This document shows, in pieces, positions 16,918 to 25,097 of a stretch of DNA of 41,878 bases. The position numbers and the translations under genes are program-made. The DNA is from Mycobacterium kyogaense (GTDB lineage Bacteria; Actinomycetota; Actinomycetes; Mycobacteriales; Mycobacteriaceae). The stretch covers positions 1 to 41,878 of the forward strand of contig NZ_QJUA01000045.1 of the NCBI RefSeq assembly GCF_003254575.1. The letters are read 5' to 3'. Positions within the stretch are counted from its first letter, which is position 1. Every line of letters begins with the position of its first letter. The notes under the pieces are model-generated. The model worked only from the letters and a program-made list of their open reading frames with translations, made no database searches and was not told the origin of the DNA.

Positions 16918-18169
16918 CCAGGAAGTTACCCAACCGGTCGATGGCGTTGGACAGATCGCGCGCCCAGGGCAGTGTCACGATGCGGAGGTGATCCGGTGTG
17001 GGCCAATTGAATCCGGTGCCCTGCACGACGAGGATCTTCTCCTGCAACAGCAGATCGAGCACCAACTGCTCGTCGTCGTGGATCTCGTATACCTCCGGGT
17101 CCAGCCGCGGGAACGCATACAGAGCGCCCTGAGGCTTGACGCAGGACACACCGGGGATGTCGTTGAGCTTGCCCCACGCGACGTCGCGCTGCTCGAGCAG
17201 CCGGCCGCCGGGCAACACCAGATCGTCGATGCTCTGATGGCCACCCAGCGCGACCTGAATCGCATGCTGGGCAGGCACATTCGGGCACAGCCGCATGTTC
17301 GCCAGCAGGCTGATGCCCTCGATGAAGCTGCCGGCGTTCTCCTTGGGGCCGGTGATGACCAACCATCCCGACCGGTAGCCGGCAACCCGGTACGCCTTCG
17401 ACAATCCGTTGAAGGTCAGCGTCAGCACGTCCGGTGCGACCGACGCCATCGAGATGTGCTTGGCGTCGTCGTAGAGGATCTTGTCGTAGATCTCGTCGGA
17501 GAGCAGCAGCAGTTGATGCTTGCGCGCCAGCTCGGCGATCTGCTCCAGGGTCTCGCGGCTGTACACGGCGCCAGTCGGGTTGTTCGGGTTGATGACCACG
17601 ATCGCCTTCGTGCGGTCGGTGATCTTCGACTCGATGTCGGCGACGTCGGGATTCCAGCCTTGCGTCTCGTCACACAGGTAGTGCACGGGGGTGCCGCCGG
17701 CCAGCGATGTGCAGGCAGTCCAGAGCGGATAGTCGGGCGCGGGGATCAGCACCTGATCGCCGTTGTCGAGCAGCGCCTGCAACACCATCTGGATCAGCTC
17801 GGAAGCGCCGTTGCCGAGGAACACATCGTCGATGTCGAAGCGGGGGAACCCGTCGACGAGCTCGTAGCGGGTGAACACGGCACGGCGGGCGCTGACGATG
17901 CCCTTCGAATCCGAGTAGCCCTGCGCGTAGGGGAGGGCGGCGATGATGTCGCGCATGATGACGTCGGGTGCCTCGAAGCCGAACGGCGCGGGGTTGCCGA
18001 TGTTGAGCTTGAGGATGCGGTGGCCCTCGGACTCAAGCCGTGCGGCGTGCTCGTGTACGGGTCCGCGGATCTCGTAGAGGACGTCCTGCAGCTTGCTGGA
18101 CTGCGTGAACTCGCGTTGACGCGCGTGCTGGCCACTTCCGGTCTGCCAGGGCACCTGATGCGTACTCAT
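16901..18169 (-). CDS. aspC: class I PLP-dependent aminotransferase (aspartate/alanine type)
   Basis: 422 aa. This is the Rv0337c orthologue by sequence type and position next to etfD. It moves amino groups between amino acids and 2-oxoacids with pyridoxal phosphate; the M. tuberculosis protein is annotated AspC and has alanine-aminotransferase-like features. The internal aldimine lysine is in NGLSKAYRVAGYRSGW. The PLP-phosphate and substrate contacts include NPNNPTGAVYSRE, LLLSDEIYDKILYD and the GNPAPFGFEAPD N-terminal segment. The start is ATG 18169. Its 3' end overlaps the DUF4304 gene by 17 bases. It lies 45 bases downstream of the nucleoside hydrolase-like gene on the same strand. Confidence 0.93.
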   Translation of the reverse strand: MSTHQVPWQTGSGQHARQREFTQSSKLQDVLYEIRGPVHEHAARLESEGHRILKLNIGNPAPFGFEAPDVIMRDIIAALPYAQGYSDSKGIVSARRAVFTRYELVDGFPRFDIDDVFLGNGASELIQMVLQALLDNGDQVLIPAPDYPLWTACTSLAGGTPVHYLCDETQGWNPDVADIESKITDRTKAIVVINPNNPTGAVYSRETLEQIAELARKHQLLLLSDEIYDKILYDDAKHISMASVAPDVLTLTFNGLSKAYRVAGYRSGWLVITGPKENAGSFIEGISLLANMRLCPNVPAQHAIQVALGGHQSIDDLVLPGGRLLEQRDVAWGKLNDIPGVSCVKPQGALYAFPRLDPEVYEIHDDEQLVLDLLLQEKILVVQGTGFNWPTPDHLRIVTLPWARDLSNAIDRLGNFLVSYRQ

Positions 18170-18214
18170 ACGTTCGATCCTCCCACGCGCTGTCCAGCAG
18201 ATTTCCGATATCCA

Positions 18215-19198
18215 CTAGGCGTATGACGCCGCACGGTTGGTGAAGTCCACCCACGTGCGTTGCATGTCCCCAGGACTCAGCGTCGTTTCCCGGTACGGGC
18301 CGACGTCGCGGAACAGCTCCGGTGCGAGCAGGTCCAAGGCGGCCGACTGATCCCAGAACAACGATCGGCCGCCGTAGCCAGAGTTCTCCCAGGTGTCGAT
18401 GGCCCACGAATTCGGATGGTTGAGCATGATCTGCTTGAGCGTGTTCGGCAGACCGGTCGGCCCCAGTGATCGCGCCATCTCCAGCGTCGGGCCGTAGACG
18501 GTGCCCTCGCACCCCGCACGGTTGGGCGTCAGATCGCAGTCACTGCGCGGCACATCGACGAAACTGTGCTCCAGCCCGGGCAGCTGCTCGTGGAAAACCT
18601 CTGCGCACGAACGTCTGTCGTAGCTGCAGTTGAAGGACTCGACGGCTTCGAGATCGCTGTCGGCGTTCACCGGACGGCCCGAGATCACGACGCGCCCGAT
18701 CCTCGCTTTGATCGCAGGCCCGTAATCCACGAACGACGTGAAGGCGCCGAGAAGCAGCACATCGACCCGCTGACAACTCGCAACTGCGTCGACGACCTGC
18801 TGCACATAGCCGGTCTGCCGCGGAGTGGGCGGTAGGGGGGCCGGCAGGAAGTTGTTGAGCCGATCCATCAGCTGGCGGAAGACGAGTACGAAATCCCCGA
18901 AGCTGGAAGCGATGTCGGCTTCGGATCGACCGATGCCGGCACCGACGATCACGGGGATCGTGCGCTGTCCGGGTTCTGCCAGCAGCCGACTGGTCGCTGC
19001 CGCGCCCAGCTCCGGTGTCGTGAACCCCTCGGTGGTGACGACCGCTGCGACGTGGCGATTGCCGACGACCATCGGCATGGACATCATGTCGTCGATGTCG
19101 AGATCGGTGTCGATCAGCACGCACGTGTCCTGCGCGGCCCTGGCGTGCGAGGGTGCGTACAGGGCCGAAAACGCCAAAGCCGCCGTCGCGAGCAGCAA
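18215..19198 (-). CDS. secreted nucleoside hydrolase-like protein
   Basis: About 327 aa. A hydrophobic N-terminal signal segment (LLATAALAFSALYAPSHARA) is followed by CVLIDTDLDIDDMMSMPMV, which matches the Asp-rich calcium-binding DTDxDxDD motif of inosine-uridine nucleoside hydrolases. Further family-like segments are VAAVVTTEGFTTPELGAAATSRLL and VDVLLLGAFTSF. Four or more cysteines (FNCSYDRRSC, SDCDLTPNRAGC) suggest disulfides, which fits export. Substrate and activity are uncertain. No ATG or GTG fits: upstream of TTG 19198 the frame runs into the 20-base hairpin. TTG 19198 is therefore the best start, but it lacks a clear ribosome-binding site, so the 5' end is doubtful. Confidence 0.7.
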   Translation of the reverse strand: MLLATAALAFSALYAPSHARAAQDTCVLIDTDLDIDDMMSMPMVVGNRHVAAVVTTEGFTTPELGAAATSRLLAEPGQRTIPVIVGAGIGRSEADIASSFGDFVLVFRQLMDRLNNFLPAPLPPTPRQTGYVQQVVDAVASCQRVDVLLLGAFTSFVDYGPAIKARIGRVVISGRPVNADSDLEAVESFNCSYDRRSCAEVFHEQLPGLEHSFVDVPRSDCDLTPNRAGCEGTVYGPTLEMARSLGPTGLPNTLKQIMLNHPNSWAIDTWENSGYGGRSLFWDQSAALDLLAPELFRDVGPYRETTLSPGDMQRTWVDFTNRAASYA

Positions 19199-19210
19199 TA
19201 CCGCTTGCCG

Positions 19211-19264
19211 AACGTGGGCCCTGTGTACGGGATCTGATGAAAATCCGTACACAGGGCCCACGTT
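19211..19264. terminator. perfect 20-base inverted repeat after etfD
   Basis: The arm AACGTGGGCCCTGTGTACGG (19211-19230) is exactly complementary to 19245-19264, with a 14-base loop. It begins 7 bases beyond the etfD TAA on the minus strand and ends just before the nucleoside hydrolase-like gene. No T-run follows on the minus strand, so it would be a U-less terminator, a type often proposed in mycobacteria, or an RNA-stability hairpin. It also limits how far upstream the next gene can start. Confidence 0.75.
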
Positions 19265-19271
19265 CGAGGAG

Positions 19272-22200
19272 TTACTTGCGGCCGGGGCGGCGGGCACCCT
19301 TGGCGATGCCGAGGCCCTTCACCGGCGGCTCGTCACCGACGATGCGGGCTTCACCGCTGCCGGAACCATTGCTCGAGCCATTACTGCTGCCGTTGCTCGA
19401 CGGCTCAGGTGCGGGCTCCGGCTCCGCCGCGGCGGGCTCCGGCTCAGGCTCCGGTGCCGGTTCGGACTTCGGTGCAGCAGCGGGAGCCGCAGCGGCGGGT
19501 GCCTTCTTCGCTCCGGGGCGACGGGCGCCCGCGGCGATACCCAGCCCCTTGACCTCGGGCTCCGGCTTGGGTTCCAGGCCACGGTCGGAGTCGGCGGTGT
19601 CGGCCGGCTCGGTGCCGGCCTTGGCCTTGTCCGGTTCGACGTTCGCCGGCTGCACGACGGTCGCCGCACCCTCGTTCGGGGCGGCCTTCGGGGCAGCTTT
19701 CTTCGCGCCGGGACGACGGGCACCGGACGCGATGCCCAGGCCCTTGACCTCGGGCTCCGCCTTGGCAGGCGCCTCGGAACGAGCCTCCGCGGTGGCCTCG
19801 GCCGGCTTCTCGGCGGCCGGCGCCGCGGCCTTCTTGGCGCCCGGACGCTTTGCGCCACCCGCGATGCCCAAGCCCTTGACCGGAGCTGCGGTTTCGGCAG
19901 AGGTGGCCTCGGCCGGCTTGTCCTCCGCGGGCGCGGCGGCCGGGGCAGCCTTCTTGGCTCCCGGACGCTTGGCCCCACCGGCGATACCCAAGCCCTTGGC
20001 GGGTGCCGCCACGGCAGCCTTCGCCTCAGGCGGTGCGGTCTCGGTCTTCGCTTCAGCAGGTGCGGGCGTCTCGACCTTCTCCTCGACCGGGGCCGGGGCC
20101 GACGCCGCCTGAGCTTCCAGGCGAGCCGCGCGCTCCTCGGCTTCCTTGGCCGCGGTGCCCTTCTCGGGCAGCGTGACGCCGGTCTTGTCGAGCGAGCCCA
20201 GCAGCAGCTGCGCGACGTCGAGAACTTCCGGCGTCTTCTCCAGGCTGCGCGTCGACGTCACGTCGTCGACACCGTCGGTCATCATCACGCGGCAGAACGG
20301 GCAGCCGGTCGCGATCGCCGATGCGCCGGTGTCGACGGCCTCCTCGGAGCGTTCGACGTTGACGCGCTTGCCGATGTGCTCTTCCATCCACATGCGGGCA
20401 CCACCGGCGCCGCAGCACAGGCCGCGCTCGGCATGGCGGGGCATCTCGGTCAGCTTCGCGCCCGACGCGCCGATCAGCTCACGCGGCGCCGAGTACTCCT
20501 TGTTGTGGCGGCCCAGGTAGCAGGGGTCGTGGTAGGTGATGTCCATCCCACCATCGGACTGCTTGACCGGGATCAGCTTCTTGTCCCGCACCAGCCGGTT
20601 GAGCAGCTGGGTGTGGTGGAGCACCGTGTAGTTGCCGCCGACCTGCGGGTACTCGCGGCCCAGTGTGTTGAAGCAGTGCGGGCAGGTCACGACGACCTTG
20701 CGGTCCACCCGCTCGACGCCTTCGAACAGGCCGTTGAGGGTCTCGACGTTCTGCGCCGCCAACTGCTGGAACAAGAACTCGTTGCCGGAGCGGCGTGCGG
20801 AGTCGCCGTTGCAGGTCTCGCCTTCGCCCAGCACCAGGTACTTCACGCCGGCGGTGGCCAGCAGCTCGGCGACGGCCTTGGTGGTCTTCTTGGCCCGGTC
20901 CTCGTACGCGCCGGCGCAGCCGACCCAGAACAGGTACTCGTAACCGGCGAACGACTCGACGTCCTTGCCGAACACCGGCACATCGAAGTCGACCTCGTCG
21001 ATCCAGTTGGTGCGGTCCTTGGCGTTCTGGCCCCAGGGATTGCCCTTGTTCTCCAGGTTCTTGTAGAGGCCGCTGAGCTCGGCGGGGAACTCGGACTCCA
21101 TCATCACCTGGTAGCGGCGCATGTCGACGATGTGGTCGATGTGCTCGATGTCCACCGGGCACTGCTCGACGCACGCGCCGCAGGTGGTGCAGGACCACAG
21201 CACGTCGGGGTCGATCACGCCGCCCTGCTCGAGGGTGCCCACCAGCGGGCGGGTCGCCTGCAGCGGTGAATCGGCGGGGATGCGCTCGAAGCCCGACTCG
21301 GGGACGTGCTCGTGGGAGTGCTTCTCGCTCTCCTTCTCGCCGCGAACCTCTTCGCCCAGACCGCCTTCCGGCGTGTTCTGCAGCGGCGATTCCTTGCCGT
21401 CGAGGAAGTACGGCGCCTTCGCGAACATGTGGTCGCGCAGGTTCATGATCACGAGCTTGGGGGAGAGCGGCTTACCGGTGTTCCACGCCGGACACTGCGA
21501 CTGACAACGCCCGCACTCCGTGCAGGTGGTCATGTCGAGGTAGCCCTTCCAGGTGAAATCCTCGATCTTGCCGCGGCCCAGCACAGCGTCCTCGGCGGGA
21601 TCCTCGAAGTCGACGAGCTCGCCCTTGGATTCGACCGGCAGCAGCGGCCCCAGCCCGTTGGGCAGGCGCTTGAACGTGACGTTGATCGGCGCGAGGCCGA
21701 TGTGCAGGTGCTTGGAGTGCAGCACGATCAACAGGAACACCAGCATGATCGCGATGTGCGCGAGCAGCGCCAGCGTCTCGATCCACTCGTTGGCCGGCAC
21801 GCCCAGCGGCCGCAGGATCGCGCCCATCAGCTGAGAGAAGAACGCACCGTTGCCGTAGGGCAGGTTGCCGGTGACCACCGCGGCGCCGCGGACCAGCGCG
21901 TAGGTCCAGATGACGTTGAAGATCATGAACAGGATCAGCCAGGCGCCACCGGTGTGCGACCCGTAGAACCGGGAGTCGCGGCCGTGCTTCTTGGGCTCGC
22001 GGACGATGCGGATGATCGAGAACGTGATGATGCCGGCCAGCACGGCGACGGCGAAGAAGTCCTGCAGGAAGCCCAACACGTCCCAGCGGCCGACGATCGG
22101 GATGTGGAAGTCGTGCACGACCAGCAGCCCGAACGCTTCCAGGTAGACGGTGGCCAGGACGAAGAAGCCCCACATGGTGAAGAAGTGCGCGATGCCGGGC

Positions 22201-22415
22201 ACCGACCACCGCAGCAGGCGGGTCTGGCCGAACACCTCTTCGAACTGCGTGGTGATGCGCTTGCCGAGGTTGTCTTTGCGATTGTTGCCCTCGCTGAGCG
22301 GCTGTCCGGATCGGATCAGCTTGGTCAGCCACAGCACGCGTTTGACCGCCAACAGCCCGACGACGACGATCATCAGCGCCCCGACGATGATCCTGATCAG
22401 CATCTGGGTTTCCAC
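19272..22415 (-). CDS. etfD: membrane iron-sulfur electron-transfer oxidoreductase with repeated C-terminal tail
   Basis: About 1047 aa, orthologous to Rv0338c (EtfD), which passes electrons from electron-transfer flavoprotein in fatty-acid beta-oxidation to the respiratory chain. Five or six N-terminal helices form a NarI-like heme-b region. Two ferredoxin-type 4Fe-4S motifs follow (CTECGRCQSQCP and CTTCGACVEQCP), then two CCG-type domains (CNGDSARRSGNE...CPHC and DPCYLGRH...CCGAGG...CPFC). The last 270 or so residues are Ala/Pro/Glu/Lys-rich with five KGLGIAxGA[KR]RPG units. GTG 22415 has GGAGG six bases upstream; ATG 22421 touches it and ATG 22403 is also possible. Two palindromes upstream suggest TetR-type control. 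Confidence 0.92.
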   Translation of the reverse strand: METQMLIRIIVGALMIVVVGLLAVKRVLWLTKLIRSGQPLSEGNNRKDNLGKRITTQFEEVFGQTRLLRWSVPGIAHFFTMWGFFVLATVYLEAFGLLVVHDFHIPIVGRWDVLGFLQDFFAVAVLAGIITFSIIRIVREPKKHGRDSRFYGSHTGGAWLILFMIFNVIWTYALVRGAAVVTGNLPYGNGAFFSQLMGAILRPLGVPANEWIETLALLAHIAIMLVFLLIVLHSKHLHIGLAPINVTFKRLPNGLGPLLPVESKGELVDFEDPAEDAVLGRGKIEDFTWKGYLDMTTCTECGRCQSQCPAWNTGKPLSPKLVIMNLRDHMFAKAPYFLDGKESPLQNTPEGGLGEEVRGEKESEKHSHEHVPESGFERIPADSPLQATRPLVGTLEQGGVIDPDVLWSCTTCGACVEQCPVDIEHIDHIVDMRRYQVMMESEFPAELSGLYKNLENKGNPWGQNAKDRTNWIDEVDFDVPVFGKDVESFAGYEYLFWVGCAGAYEDRAKKTTKAVAELLATAGVKYLVLGEGETCNGDSARRSGNEFLFQQLAAQNVETLNGLFEGVERVDRKVVVTCPHCFNTLGREYPQVGGNYTVLHHTQLLNRLVRDKKLIPVKQSDGGMDITYHDPCYLGRHNKEYSAPRELIGASGAKLTEMPRHAERGLCCGAGGARMWMEEHIGKRVNVERSEEAVDTGASAIATGCPFCRVMMTDGVDDVTSTRSLEKTPEVLDVAQLLLGSLDKTGVTLPEKGTAAKEAEERAARLEAQAASAPAPVEEKVETPAPAEAKTETAPPEAKAAVAAPAKGLGIAGGAKRPGAKKAAPAAAPAEDKPAEATSAETAAPVKGLGIAGGAKRPGAKKAAAPAAEKPAEATAEARSEAPAKAEPEVKGLGIASGARRPGAKKAAPKAAPNEGAATVVQPANVEPDKAKAGTEPADTADSDRGLEPKPEPEVKGLGIAAGARRPGAKKAPAAAAPAAAPKSEPAPEPEPEPAAAEPEPAPEPSSNGSSNGSSNGSGSGEARIVGDEPPVKGLGIAKGARRPGRK

Positions 22416-22433
22416 GCGCATCCTCCGGTTCTG

Positions 22434-22474
22434 GTTACCAGTGGGTAACTTAGACCATGTTACTGACAAGTAAC
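22434..22474. promoter_or_regulatory. paired palindromic operators in front of etfD
   Basis: GTTACCAGTGGGTAAC (22434-22449) and GTTACTGACAAGTAAC (22459-22474) are both GTTAC-N6-GTAAC palindromes. Their centres are 25 bases apart, and each is followed by TTAG on the plus strand. They lie about 20 to 60 bases upstream of the etfD start, within any likely promoter. The form is typical of TetR-family dimer sites. The regulator is not encoded beside it, so a distant lipid-responsive repressor is plausible (inference). Confidence 0.72.
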
Positions 22475-22548
22475 TTAGCTCGCTGCCAGCTCATAGTCGC
22501 ATCATGCGCGGAATCGGCGCTACGAAGGTCGCCCTAACTACCGGTTGG

Positions 22549-25089
22549 TCAGGAAGCGGGGGCCAACATCACGCGCAGCATCGAGAGCATCTCCGAGCGC
22601 GATTCGGCCCCCAGTCGACGCCGGATCCGGGCGACGTGATGCTCCACAGTCTTCGCCGAGATGAACAGCTGGGCCCCGATGTCGCGGTAGGGCAGCCCCT
22701 GCAGCAGCAACTCGGCCACCTCCCGCTCGCGCTCGGACAGCGGCGCGGCGGGCCGTGCCCGCACGGTCGTCGGCCGGGTGGGCGTACGCGCGTCGGCCAC
22801 GTCGATCGCCGCCTCCGGTGCTGCGACCGCCTGCTTGAGATCGCGGGCCAGTTGCAGCATCGCCTGCGACACCCGGGGATCGGTCGTGTGCAGCGCGGCT
22901 TGTCCGGCCAGTCGCGTCGCATCAGAGGTCTGGCCGACGTGCGCGAGCCCGCGCGCCGCGGCTGCGACCTCGTCGACGTCGACCGCGTCGGCGAGCACCC
23001 GCAGCCACGTTCGTCCGGCGGTGGCCAGCACTTTCCCCAGCGGCGAGTGCGCAGCGGCAGCGGTCAGCGCCTGGCCGTGCGGTGCCACGTCAGCGGGGGA
23101 ATTGGCGAGAATGCCGGCGTGCACGCCTGCCCAGTGCAGGGGAACCGACCACAGCACCGGATCGCCGAGTCCGGCCAGCACCTCGAAAGCCTGGTCGACG
23201 GCGTGACGCAGCCGGTCGACCTGACGCATCCGGGCGGCGGCCATCCAGAGTTCGCCCAGTGGCAGGAGCGAGAACAGATCCGGCGCGCACTCGGCGAGCA
23301 CCTCCATCGCCGCGTACCAGTGCTGCTGCATGGCGCCGGTGTCACCGCCGCGGCGGGCGATGGCCGTGTGCAGCGCCGACGCCCACAGTGCGTCGCGACG
23401 ATGCAGCTGCCTGCCGGACAGTGCGGCGACCGCGGCCCCGGCCGCCTGCAGATGGCCGTCCTGCATCAGGGTCCAGCCCTGCAGCAGGCGATGCCGGTGC
23501 GTGACGAAGATCGCACCCGCGACCTCGTCGCCGGTCCCCTCTGGTGCCCGGTCGCGTACCGCACGTCCGATCACCGAACGGGCGCGCACCGGGTCGCCGC
23601 CGTGCAGCGCGGCCAGAGTGACCAGTGCGGCCGGGGTGTCGGGGGTGACGAGAGACGGGCTCGCCTCGGTGCCGATCGCCTGGCTCAGGCGGGTGAGCGC
23701 CACGGGATAGGGCGCGTCGAGCGTCAGGACCAGGCCGTCGCTGACTGCGCGGGCCGCCCGAGCCACCGAGGTCGGCGGTCCCGTCGAGATGCCCCGGGTG
23801 CCGGCTCGAGCGGCAGGCCCGTCACCCGCCGCCATCGCGGAGATCGTCGCTGCAGCAGCGACGTTGGCGTCGTCGTGGCCGTCGGCGGTCGGTCCGAGCC
23901 AGGCGAACAGATCGCGGGCCTGCGCCGAGTTGCCGTCATGCAGCGCAATGCTCGCCGCGATACGCACTGCGGCCGCCCGGTCCGCGGCGTCGGGGGCCGT
24001 CAGCATGTCATCGGCCAGCCGCGCCGCCGTCGCGCAATCACCCGTCAACGCGAGCGCATCCGCCAGGTGCGCGCCGGGCACCGAGCTGCCCGCCCGTGCC
24101 GCAGCCCGATAGAGGCGCGCCGCGCGTGCGGGTGCGGCGGTGTCCTGGCCGGCTAGCTCGGTCAGCGCCGCTGCCAGCCGCTCGTCGCGCAACCCGTGTT
24201 CCGCCAGCCGCAGCGCGAGCTCCGGCGTCAACGTCGACGACGCGACCTGCGACGCCAGAACCGACACCTCGATGTCGTGGTGGCGCGCCGCGCCGGCGAT
24301 GGAGGCGACGGCGTCGTGGACTTCGCGCACGAACCCGGGGGGAAGCGACGGGTCGAGGAGTCCGCTGGCGCGAGCCCGATCGACGGCCGCGCGGGCGGCA
24401 TCGGGCGTCATGGCCAAACCGGCCGCGATGTCATCGGGGCCGAGGTCGCCGGCCAGCGACGAGATGAGCAGGGTGTCGAGCAGCGGTTCGTCGAGGCGCC
24501 GGAGACGTTCGATCAGCCCGAACCGGGCGGCCTGGCGCACGGCTGGGACTCCCTGATCCACCGAGCGGATCGCAGGTCCCAGCAGAAACGGCAGGCCGGC
24601 GGTGGCTCCGACGAGCATTCGGACCAGTTCCGGCGCAGCGGGCTCGCCGAGAGCGGCGGCGGTGGTCCTGCCGACGTCGACCGGTGACAGCGGACCGAGC
24701 GCGACGGGAAGGTTCTCGCGCTCGAGCGCGAGGAACAGGCGACGCAGTGCCGGGTGATGCGCCAGAGGCTGCGCACCGATCACCACAGTCGCGCCGGGAT
24801 CAGCGACGAGCTCGCTGAGCTGTTCGAGTTCGTCGCCGTCGAGTAGATCGGCATCGTCGACGAGCACCGCCGCGCCCTCGCTGTCCCCCGGACGGGGCGG
24901 CCGGGACAGCACCGGGCGGCCTGCGGTGCGCAGTGATTGCCGCAGTGCCGCCAGTACGGTCGACTTACCTGTCCCGATACCGCCGGTGACCAGCAGCTTC
25001 GTGGCTGCCTCAGGGTCGCGCTCGACTGCGCCGACCACCTCTCGCGCCGCCGGTGGCAGATCGGTGAGCCGAACCCCCGGACCGGTCAT
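22549..25089 (-). CDS. iniR: STAND/LuxR-type transcriptional activator of the ini locus
   Basis: 846 aa, the orthologue of Rv0339c (IniR, about 832 aa) by position and architecture. The N-terminal NTPase has Walker A GGIGTGKST (residues 36-44) and Walker B VLVDDAD (75-81). A long alpha-helical, TPR-like sensor follows, and a C-terminal LuxR helix-turn-helix (LSEREREVAELLLQGLPYRDIGAQLFISAKTVEHHV...) sits in the last 65 residues. From memory, IniR is reported to activate iniBAC and respond to cell-wall stress and free trehalose. ATG 25089 lies 8 bases after the stop of the Hsp70-like gene, so both are probably made from one transcript that diverges from the iniB-type genes. Confidence 0.9.
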   Translation of the reverse strand: MTGPGVRLTDLPPAAREVVGAVERDPEAATKLLVTGGIGTGKSTVLAALRQSLRTAGRPVLSRPPRPGDSEGAAVLVDDADLLDGDELEQLSELVADPGATVVIGAQPLAHHPALRRLFLALERENLPVALGPLSPVDVGRTTAAALGEPAAPELVRMLVGATAGLPFLLGPAIRSVDQGVPAVRQAARFGLIERLRRLDEPLLDTLLISSLAGDLGPDDIAAGLAMTPDAARAAVDRARASGLLDPSLPPGFVREVHDAVASIAGAARHHDIEVSVLASQVASSTLTPELALRLAEHGLRDERLAAALTELAGQDTAAPARAARLYRAAARAGSSVPGAHLADALALTGDCATAARLADDMLTAPDAADRAAAVRIAASIALHDGNSAQARDLFAWLGPTADGHDDANVAAAATISAMAAGDGPAARAGTRGISTGPPTSVARAARAVSDGLVLTLDAPYPVALTRLSQAIGTEASPSLVTPDTPAALVTLAALHGGDPVRARSVIGRAVRDRAPEGTGDEVAGAIFVTHRHRLLQGWTLMQDGHLQAAGAAVAALSGRQLHRRDALWASALHTAIARRGGDTGAMQQHWYAAMEVLAECAPDLFSLLPLGELWMAAARMRQVDRLRHAVDQAFEVLAGLGDPVLWSVPLHWAGVHAGILANSPADVAPHGQALTAAAAHSPLGKVLATAGRTWLRVLADAVDVDEVAAAARGLAHVGQTSDATRLAGQAALHTTDPRVSQAMLQLARDLKQAVAAPEAAIDVADARTPTRPTTVRARPAAPLSEREREVAELLLQGLPYRDIGAQLFISAKTVEHHVARIRRRLGAESRSEMLSMLRVMLAPAS

Positions 25090-25097
25090 CGCCGAGG

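Noticed and set aside
19198..19297. GTG 19297 as the start of the nucleoside hydrolase-like gene
   Set aside because: Translation would begin inside etfD and pass through the 20-base hairpin, and the added residues would displace the signal peptide.
18825..21269. An 814-codon plus-strand frame opposite the nucleoside hydrolase-like gene and etfD
   Set aside because: The Leu/Gly/Arg repeats in it are the reverse reading of the Ala/Pro/Lys-rich EtfD tail; etfD has clear cysteine motifs in the other direction.
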